Shown: piece after piece, positions 1 through 5,126 of the stretch | Numbering within the stretch: position 1 is the first letter of the stretch | Layout of the letters: each line of letters begins with the position of its first letter | Source of the DNA: Clostridia bacterium | GTDB lineage: Bacteria > Bacillota_A > Clostridia > Christensenellales > Aristaeellaceae | Direction of reading: 5' to 3' | Assembly (NCBI GenBank): GCA_017509065.1 | Contig: JAFWQM010000099.1 | Span: 1 to 6,035 of the forward strand | DNA length: 6,035 nt | Translations under genes and position numbers: made by a program | Notes under the pieces: model-generated | What the model was told of the DNA's origin: nothing | Databases searched by the model: none | What the model saw: only the letters and a program-made list of their open reading frames with translations

Positions 1-2
1 AG

Positions 3-85
3 GATCTGCGTTATCGCGATGATCTTACCGAGGGGTACAACATCACCCCGAACTTCTTCATCCGCGGCGCCATTAAGAAGGAACC
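3..85 (+). other. Unidentified coding-like segment running in from the left edge, out of frame with the MMPL fragment
   Basis: Reading in the frame that starts at base 3, the sequence is open from the window edge to a TGA at 144-146. Its first ~28 residues look like real protein: a hydrophilic stretch with RYRDDLTEGYN followed by ITPNFFIRGAIKKEP, using the ATC, AAC, TTC, ACC and GAG codons favoured by the other genes here. The frame used by the MMPL fragment is closed here by stops at 20-22 and 74-76, and the third forward frame stops at 88-90. The segment contains no transmembrane helix, although an MMPL protein should have one just before the retained part. I do not recognise the family. 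It may be the tail of another gene broken at about 80-91, or chance coding character in a short stretch. Confidence 0.35.
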
Positions 86-91
86 GCTAAC

Positions 92-484
92 TTGTGCATC
101 CCGTATTACACAGGCACGGAGCTGCCCTTCGTGGGGCCGATCCTGATCTCCACCATTCAGCTTGGCGCTACGGTAGACTACGCCATCCTGATGACCACCC
201 GGTATAAGCAGAACCGCCTGTCCGGCATGGACAAAAAAGAGGCTGTGGAAAAAGCCGTATCCTCCGCCGCGCAAAGCGTGCTGGTCAGCGGCCTGGGCTT
301 CTTCGCCGCCACCTACGGTGTGGGCCTATATTCCAATGTGGACATTATTTCCTCCATGTGCCGCCTGATCGCAAGAGGAGCGCTGCTGAGCGTGGCTGTG
401 GTGCTGCTGCTCCTGCCCGCGATGCTGCTGCTTCTGGATAAGATCATCGTGCATTCTACCCTTGATATGAAAGCTGCCCGATAA
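92..484 (+). CDS. MMPL/RND-family membrane transporter, C-terminal fragment (5' part missing)
   Basis: This encodes the last ~130 residues of an MMPL-type transporter, a proton-driven inner-membrane exporter of lipids or other hydrophobic compounds. Full members have roughly 700 or more residues and 11-12 membrane helices. Here three hydrophobic segments remain, at about residues 12-35, 60-80 and 96-119. The first carries GATVDYAILMTTRY, whose Asp29-Tyr30 corresponds to the conserved Asp-Tyr proton-relay pair of the second RND half. A basic/acidic cytoplasmic loop (KQNRLSGMDKKEAVEKA) follows. Family similarity seems to begin at NLCIPYYTG, near base 89, just inside the TTG at 92. That TTG has a purine-rich AAGAAGGAA 8 bases upstream, but it is probably not a genuine start because an in-frame stop lies at 74-76 and most of the protein is absent. 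The gene stops 20 bases before the heptad-repeat gene, the usual partner order. Alone it is unlikely to transport anything. Confidence 0.8.
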   Translation: MCIPYYTGTELPFVGPILISTIQLGATVDYAILMTTRYKQNRLSGMDKKEAVEKAVSSAAQSVLVSGLGFFAATYGVGLYSNVDIISSMCRLIARGALLSVAVVLLLLPAMLLLLDKIIVHSTLDMKAAR

Positions 485-504
485 AGAGAAAGGAAGGATC
501 GAGT

Positions 505-2544
505 ATGAAAAAGATCGTTGCGCTGCTGCTGACCGCCATCATGGTGCTGGGCTGCGTGCCCGGTTTGGCGGAGAATACCAAGCATGAACGGGTGTACATC
601 GTCGCCGCTACGGACGGTACGGTGAAAAGCGTCACCGACAACATCCGCCTGGAAAACGCCGATGGGCTGGACGAAATCGTGGATCGGACGCTGCTGACCG
701 CCATCCAGAATGTTGGCGGAAAAGAAGCATTCACCCTGGACGGTGAAACCCTGACCTGGCAGGCCCAGGGCAAGGACATTACCTATGAAGGCACATCAGA
801 CAAAACGCCCGCCATCCTACCCGTTGTGACCCTGACGCTGGACGGGGAAGAAATCACTGTGGATAGCCTGAAGGACAAAACCGGCGATGCGGTGCTGACC
901 GTCGCCTATCAAACGAACGAGCCGCTTCCCGCCCTGGCTGTGACCGTGCTGCCGCTGCCGGAGGAAGGCATAACCGATCTCAGGCTGGAAAATGCCGCTG
1001 CGCTCACCGTCCTGGGCCGTCAGGTGCTGGTGGGCTGGGCTGTGCCCGGCATGGATGAAGAATTGAAGCTGCCCACCTCCTTCTCGGCTGCCTTCCACGC
1101 CGATCATGCGGAGCTGAATTGGCTGCTGACCCTGACCACCTCCGATCCCATCGACGCAGCTTGCAAAGAACTGGATGACCGGATCGACCTGGATCTTCAC
1201 ACAGAATTGGACGAGGCCAAAGCGCTTCTGACCGCTTTGCAAAGCGGCGAAACCCTGCCCGAAACCAGCGGAAAGACCAAGGACATTGTTCCAAAGATCA
1301 ATGAACTGAATGACGGCTTGACGCAATTAAACGATGGAGCTGAGACGCTGGCAAACGGCGCTGCGCAGCTGTCAGACGGCGCTTCCGCCCTGAAGGATGG
1401 AGCAGCTCAGTTAAACACCGGCGCAGCAGAATTGGCTGCCGGGGCTTTGACGCTGTCCACCGGAGCGGCGGATGCGGAAGGAGGCGCTGCATCCCTTGAT
1501 ACGGGCCTTGCGACCATCATTGCCAATAATGAAGCGTTGAATAACGGAGCACAGACGATTTTTGCGGCGATCCTTTCCTCTGCCAATGCACAGCTTTCCG
1601 CCTCCGGCCTGGATGCTGCTGGAATCGAAATTCCCGAACTGACAGCGGAAAACTACGCTGAAGTGCTGGATGCGGTGCTGCTCCAGCTGAACCCCGAAAC
1701 CCTGCGTGCGTCCGCTCAAGCCCAGGTGGAAACGACGGTACGGGCCCAGGTCGAAGCCAACGCTGATCAGGTGCGGTCCGCTGTGGAAACGGCTGTTCAG
1801 GATAAGGTGCTGGCGGCTGTATTGCAATCTGCCGGGCAGAATATGACATCGGAGCAATACGCCCAGGCGGTGCAGGCTGGTCTCGTATCGTCTGAACAGG
1901 CCGCCGCGATCACCGCTGCTGTCGAACAGCAGATGGCAACCGAGGAAGTGAAGGCGCAGATTGACGCTGCCGCACAGCAGCAGATCGAACAGCTGATCCA
2001 GGATAATACAGCAGCTTATCTTTCTTCCGATGAAACCATCGCCGCCCAGCTCTCAGCCGCCCAGGCAGCTTATGAAAGCCTGACCGCTTTGAAAGCGCAG
2101 CTGGATCAAATCAACACCTTCGTGACAGGCCTCAAAACCTATACGGACGGTGTGTCCCAGGCCGCTGCTGGCGCTTCCCAGCTGCATACCGGGTTGACCC
2201 AGCTGAACGCCGGCGCTGCCACTTTGTCCACCGGGGCGGCTGCTTTGTCCACCGGCGCTGCCTCGCTCTCCGAAGGCGCTGATTCCCTCTACGATGGCAC
2301 CGTGGAATTGAAAGATGGCGCTGCCGCCTTGCATACGGATGGGACGCAAAAATTCAAGGATACCTTGACCGATGCCGAGAAGGAAGTGGCGGAAAAGCTG
2401 CTGCCCTACGTGACAGACGATCTGCCCAAGGCGCTGCGCATTTATGAAGAAACCCGCGACAACGCGCAAAACAGTGGCTATGACCTGCGTCCCGAAAACA
2501 TGAAGACCGTAACTGTTTATATCATTCGCACGGATTTACAGTAA
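505..2544 (+). CDS. Exported Xxx-Leu-Xxx-Xxx-Gly heptad-repeat protein, putative MMPL partner
   Basis: A 679-residue exported protein. Residues 1-22 form a signal peptide: Lys2-Lys3, a hydrophobic core, and a likely signal peptidase I site after GLA (22/23). VLGC at 14-17 is a weaker lipobox-like alternative. Residues ~25-250 are a beta-rich domain resembling the N-terminal domain of Clostridia heptad proteins found beside MMPL pumps (LTLDGEEITVDSLKDKTGD, 109-127). Residues 268-334 and 546-609 are strict heptad arrays of Leu-x-x-Gly-Ala (TIGR03057-like, also seen in YhgE/Pip proteins). Residues ~340-540 between them are Ala/Gln/Glu-rich and probably helical. The C-terminus (MKTVTVYIIRTDLQ) has no membrane helix or sortase motif, which fits my recollection of this family. 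The start is set by AAGGAAGG at 490-497, 7 bases before ATG. It lies 20 bases after the MMPL stop and 50 bases before the TetR gene with no terminator between, so it is probably co-transcribed. The molecular role is unknown; an extracytoplasmic adaptor or envelope function is inferred. Confidence 0.85.
   Translation: MKKIVALLLTAIMVLGCVPGLAENTKHERVYIVAATDGTVKSVTDNIRLENADGLDEIVDRTLLTAIQNVGGKEAFTLDGETLTWQAQGKDITYEGTSDKTPAILPVVTLTLDGEEITVDSLKDKTGDAVLTVAYQTNEPLPALAVTVLPLPEEGITDLRLENAAALTVLGRQVLVGWAVPGMDEELKLPTSFSAAFHADHAELNWLLTLTTSDPIDAACKELDDRIDLDLHTELDEAKALLTALQSGETLPETSGKTKDIVPKINELNDGLTQLNDGAETLANGAAQLSDGASALKDGAAQLNTGAAELAAGALTLSTGAADAEGGAASLDTGLATIIANNEALNNGAQTIFAAILSSANAQLSASGLDAAGIEIPELTAENYAEVLDAVLLQLNPETLRASAQAQVETTVRAQVEANADQVRSAVETAVQDKVLAAVLQSAGQNMTSEQYAQAVQAGLVSSEQAAAITAAVEQQMATEEVKAQIDAAAQQQIEQLIQDNTAAYLSSDETIAAQLSAAQAAYESLTALKAQLDQINTFVTGLKTYTDGVSQAAAGASQLHTGLTQLNAGAATLSTGAAALSTGAASLSEGADSLYDGTVELKDGAAALHTDGTQKFKDTLTDAEKEVAEKLLPYVTDDLPKALRIYEETRDNAQNSGYDLRPENMKTVTVYIIRTDLQ
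1306..1506 (+). repeat. Heptad repeat block 1 (21-base period, coding)
   Basis: Residues 268-334 of the exported protein carry ten consecutive heptads. Leu is at 268, 275, 282, 289, 296, 303, 310, 317 and 331 (Ala replaces it at 324). Gly is at 271, 278, 285, 292, 299, 306, 313, 320, 327 and 334, usually followed by Ala. There are no insertions, so the DNA has an unbroken but degenerate 21-base period. This matches the Xxx-Leu-Xxx-Xxx-Gly repeat family. Confidence 0.85.
2140..2331 (+). repeat. Heptad repeat block 2 (21-base period, coding), with near-identical units
   Basis: Residues 546-609 hold a second array with Gly at 549, 556, 563, 570, 577, 584, 591, 598 and 605, and Leu at 560, 567, 574, 581, 588, 595, 602 and 609. 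After Leu609 the register slips by one residue and the array ends. Two adjacent units share TTTGTCCACCGG at 2223-2234 and 2244-2255, exactly 21 bases apart. This suggests recent slippage or unit duplication. GLTQLN followed by Asp/Ala-Gly-Ala occurs in both blocks (271-279 and 563-571), so the blocks are probably related by duplication. Confidence 0.82.
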
Positions 2545-2594
2545 ACTGATGACAGCAATTTTCGCCCGACCCGTTTTGAAGGAGGAAGCGGATC

Positions 2595-3170
2595 ATGAAA
2601 AGCGATGCCACCAAACAAGCCCTCGCAAACGCCCTAAAACAGCTTTTGCAGAAAAAGCAGATCACGAAAATCACCATCAATGATATTACGGAGGCGTGCG
2701 GGATCAGCCGGATGACCTTCTACTATCACTTCAAGGATATTTATGATCTGGCGGATTGGACCTTACAGGAAGCGCTGCATGCTGCCATTGCTGAAAATCG
2801 CACGCATGATAACTGGCAGCAGGGCTTTTTGAATCTGCTGGAAGCGCTGAAAGCCCATCAATCCCTGATCCTGAACGCATACCGTGCCATTGATCGGGAG
2901 CTGGTGGAAAGGTATATGCGCCGGGAGGTGGAAGCGCTGCTGCTGCCCGTGGTAGAAGAGCAGGCTGCTGGCATCAAGATCAGCGAAAAAGGGAAGCACA
3001 GGGTGGCGATCTTCTACACGTATGCCTTCATGGGCGTTGTGATGGAATGGATCCAGCGTAATATGGCGGCGTCCCCCCAGGAGGTAGCCGCCACGACAGC
3101 GGCCATGATCTATGGCGATTTCCATAATTCTTTGGAAAACATGAGCCGGTACGAAGCGAAAAAAGCATAA
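2595..3170 (+). CDS. TetR/AcrR-family transcriptional regulator
   Basis: A 191-residue protein of normal TetR length. The N-terminal DNA-binding domain spans about residues 7-52, with the helix-turn-helix in ITINDITEACGISRMTFYYH (26-45) followed by FKDIYDL, the classic YYHF signature. The rest (about 55-185) is a helical ligand-binding and dimerisation domain with the YTYAFMGVVMEWIQ segment (141-154). This is typical of the DhaS-like branch (TetR_C_7/8-type C-terminus) common in Firmicutes. Family members repress or activate nearby genes in response to a small molecule; the ligand here cannot be read from sequence. The start is fixed by AAGGAGG at 2579-2585, 9 bases before ATG. It sits 50 bases after the heptad-repeat gene without a terminator, so it probably belongs to that transcription unit and may control the pump genes, itself, and perhaps the lipid genes downstream. 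I could not find a convincing operator palindrome. Confidence 0.9.
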   Translation: MKSDATKQALANALKQLLQKKQITKITINDITEACGISRMTFYYHFKDIYDLADWTLQEALHAAIAENRTHDNWQQGFLNLLEALKAHQSLILNAYRAIDRELVERYMRREVEALLLPVVEEQAAGIKISEKGKHRVAIFYTYAFMGVVMEWIQRNMAASPQEVAATTAAMIYGDFHNSLENMSRYEAKKA

Positions 3171-3184
3171 TCATCTTCTTTCAT

Positions 3185-3241
3185 CAAACAGGCGGTCTTG
3201 TTCAGAATTTGAGCAAGGCCGCCTGTTTGTGTATGGTTTTT
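3185..3241 (+). terminator. Strong rho-independent terminator after the TetR gene
   Basis: Arms 3185-3203 and 3211-3229 can form a 19-base-pair stem around the seven-base loop AGAATTT (3204-3210). It has no bulges and only two U-G wobbles. A run of five T's follows at 3237-3241. In a transcript of the opposite strand both wobbles would become A-C mismatches and no U-run would follow, so the element is built for + strand transcripts. It begins 14 bases after the TetR stop and should separate the MMPL/heptad/TetR unit from the ligase/ACP unit. The spacing of several bases between stem and T-run is slightly loose. Confidence 0.85.
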
Positions 3242-3302
3242 CCGATCAAAGACAGATAACATGAAACCGTAGAAACCAATTCATCAAAAGGGGTGTAGCG
3301 CC

Positions 3303-4760
3303 ATGCATTACTTTGAAGAGCATCTGCCGTCGGAAGAAAGAAACGCCATTCCTTACCTATCCACTACCGTACAGTTTCTGGATTACATCTCCGATCATTA
3401 CGGTGACAGCATCGCCCTGTCTGATCAGAATCAGGCGGTCAGTTACAGCGAGCTTGCCCTCCGTGTGTCACGCCGTCGCCATGTGCTGGAGGAGCTGCAT
3501 CTGCCGCCGCGGTGCAATGTGGGCCTGTTCGATACCAACACCATCGCCGCCGTAGAATGGTTCCTAGCCTTGACGACAGCAGGATACACAGCCGTCATGC
3601 TGCCATCCGCGCTGTCCGAAGCCGTACTCATTCATACCGTGCAGCATTATGAGTTAAAAACGATCATTACAGGCCCGACCCTCATTGAAAAAACCAACAG
3701 CTTGAGTATCCCGATTGTTCCTGCGTATTTCATTGAACGAAACGGCAGTCCTTACGCCTTCGTGACGAAAAATGACTGTGCGGCCATCTTTTTTACCGGC
3801 GGCACCACCGGCACGCCCAAGGGCGTGATGCTGAATCATGGTGCCCTTATGCGGGGCGCGCTGAACGGCACCTATCGGGACGGCACGATGTTTGGCCAAA
3901 CCATGGTGGCGGCTCTGCCCTTTACCCACGTATTCGGCATGGTTTTCAGTATGCTGTCCGGCCTCTATACCGGCTCCCACATGGCGGTTTGCGGGAATAT
4001 GCGGGATCTGTTCAAGGAAATGGCCCGCGCAAAACCCACCACCATGATCGCCGTACCGGGGATGGCGGAAATGATGCTGACCGTCGCGCAAAAGCGGGGC
4101 GTTCAAGCCTTGGGCGGAAGATTGAAGTTAATCATCTGCGGGGCGGCTCCGGTGCCGGAGAGGCTGATGTACAGCTTTAAGCCATACGGTATCCGTGTGC
4201 TGTCCGGCTATGGCATGACGGAAACGGCCAACCTGGTCTGCGGCAATCTGGAGCAGGAAACCCACCCGGATTCCGTCGGCAGGCAGTACCCCTGCCAGGA
4301 AGCCCGGATCGTGAACGGCGAATTGCAGGTGAAGGGCGATATGCTGTTCAGCGGCTATTGGAAGGATGAAGCGACTACCAGGGCGGCTTTTGACGGCGAT
4401 TGGCTGAAAAGCGGCGATCTTGCCCGGGTCGATGAGGACGGATTTATTCACATCATTGGGCGGATCAAGAACCTGATCATCCTGGGCAACGGGGAAAACG
4501 TATCTCCGGAGGAAGTGGAAGAAGTATTTTATCGCAGCGTCTGTGTTCAGGATTGCCTTGTATCGGAAACAGAAATCGCAGGCCGCCCGGCTATCCAGTT
4601 AGAGGTGTTTCCCATTGATGATGTGACGGATGAAACTCTGGAACAGGAGATGAAACGGATCAGCGATGCCTTGCCGACCACCATGCGGCCTGCCCGCATT
4701 TTGATCCGGCACGAACCTTTTGAAAAAAGCGCCAGCCTGAAAATCATTCGGAAAAAGTGA
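3303..4760 (+). CDS. AMP-forming acyl ligase (acyl-CoA/acyl-ACP synthetase, ANL superfamily)
   Basis: A 485-residue adenylate-forming enzyme that would activate a carboxylic acid with ATP to an acyl-AMP and pass it to a thiol. Visible motifs are the P-loop FFTGGTTGTPKGVML (163-177), the adenine-binding SGYGMTET (301-308), WLKSGDL (367-373) with the ribose-binding Asp372, the hinge GRIKNLIILGNGENVSPEE (386-404), and the C-terminal catalytic Lys of SASLKIIRKK (probably Lys480). All key residues are present, so it should be active. It is close to normal ANL length and lacks room for the insertion of long fatty-acyl-AMP ligases. The start is supported by AAAAGGGG at 3286-3293, 9 bases before ATG. 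Only 10 bases separate it from the acyl carrier protein gene, so the carrier is the likely acceptor rather than, or besides, CoA. The substrate is unknown; a medium or long fatty acid is inferred from the neighbouring oleate hydratase. Confidence 0.9.
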   Translation: MHYFEEHLPSEERNAIPYLSTTVQFLDYISDHYGDSIALSDQNQAVSYSELALRVSRRRHVLEELHLPPRCNVGLFDTNTIAAVEWFLALTTAGYTAVMLPSALSEAVLIHTVQHYELKTIITGPTLIEKTNSLSIPIVPAYFIERNGSPYAFVTKNDCAAIFFTGGTTGTPKGVMLNHGALMRGALNGTYRDGTMFGQTMVAALPFTHVFGMVFSMLSGLYTGSHMAVCGNMRDLFKEMARAKPTTMIAVPGMAEMMLTVAQKRGVQALGGRLKLIICGAAPVPERLMYSFKPYGIRVLSGYGMTETANLVCGNLEQETHPDSVGRQYPCQEARIVNGELQVKGDMLFSGYWKDEATTRAAFDGDWLKSGDLARVDEDGFIHIIGRIKNLIILGNGENVSPEEVEEVFYRSVCVQDCLVSETEIAGRPAIQLEVFPIDDVTDETLEQEMKRISDALPTTMRPARILIRHEPFEKSASLKIIRKK

Positions 4761-4770
4761 GGGAAAAGTT

Positions 4771-4998
4771 ATGGAACAGAAGCTGATGGAACTGCTGCTG
4801 GAAGTAGCGCCGGGCATTGATCCGAAGGAAGTGAAAATGGAGAGCAGACTGCAGGCCGATTTGGGCCTGGACTCCATGAGCGGGATGCTGCTGCTCATGG
4901 AAATAGAAGATACGTTTCAAATCGAATTGGAGGATACCGTGCGATTTGAAACGGTGGGCGACGTATGCAAATACCTTTGTAAACACAAGGCTGCGTAA
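4771..4998 (+). CDS. Stand-alone acyl carrier protein
   Basis: A 75-residue carrier of normal ACP length, probably a four-helix bundle. LGLDSMSGM (31-39) is the 4'-phosphopantetheine site, with Ser35 as the attachment residue; Met follows it where Leu is usual. The acidic recognition helix continues with LLLMEIEDTFQIELED (40-55). The gene starts 10 bases after the ligase stop, and its SD-like GAGGG (4759-4763) overlaps the ligase TGA, so translation is probably coupled. That makes it the likely acceptor of the acyl group activated by the ligase. The sequence differs from what I would expect of the housekeeping AcpP (DSLDxVE-type motif), and no fatty acid synthesis genes are adjacent. A specialised carrier is therefore more likely. 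No terminator is visible after it. Confidence 0.9.
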   Translation: MEQKLMELLLEVAPGIDPKEVKMESRLQADLGLDSMSGMLLLMEIEDTFQIELEDTVRFETVGDVCKYLCKHKAA

Positions 4999-5054
4999 TC
5001 TCTGACAGAAAGACGCGGCTGTACAGAATCTTATCAAATCACCCGGTCTGCAAA

Positions 5055-5083
5055 TAGCATTTTCAAATTCTGCCCGCTATGAT
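5055..5083 (+). promoter_or_regulatory. Possible promoter for oleate hydratase (weak)
   Basis: The 128-base gap between the ACP and oleate hydratase genes contains TATGAT at 5078-5083, a five-of-six match to the -10 consensus, in a locally AT-rich stretch. The matching -35 position (5055-5060, TAGCAT, 17-base spacer) fits poorly, two of six. The rest of the gap holds no gene, hairpin terminator or riboswitch that I can recognise. The gap length and the -10-like site are the only support for a separate start, so read-through from the ACP is equally possible. Confidence 0.22.
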
Positions 5084-5126
5084 AAAACCGTCGCCTGAAC
5101 CAATCGACAAAAAAGGAGGAACCATC

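Noticed and set aside
817..1326. Minus-strand open frame of 169 codons opposite the heptad-repeat gene
   Set aside because: It mirrors the strong codon bias of the real gene, has no ribosome-binding site that I can see and no recognisable domain.
1411..1857. Minus-strand open frame of 148 codons opposite the middle of the heptad-repeat gene
   Set aside because: It is a low-complexity shadow of an Ala/Gln-rich coding region and gives no family signal.
1306..2331. The 21-base periodic DNA as a CRISPR or satellite-type array
   Set aside because: The period is explained by protein heptads in an open reading frame, there are no spacers, and DNA identity between units is mostly low.
3227..3260. 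Promoter made of TTGTGT (3227-3232) and GATAAC (3255-3260) ahead of the ligase
   Set aside because: The spacer would be 22 bases, the -10 matches only four of six positions and the -35 would overlap the terminator stem.
3654..4106. Minus-strand open frame of 150 codons opposite the ligase gene
   Set aside because: The ligase reading frame carries the conserved P-loop in this interval; the antisense protein shows nothing recognisable.
5024..5085. Inverted words CAGAAT/ATTCTG and TTATCA/TGATAA in the ACP-hydratase gap
   Set aside because: Each match is only six bases, and the two pairs are not nested, so they cannot form one stem. No terminator or riboswitch fold is supported.
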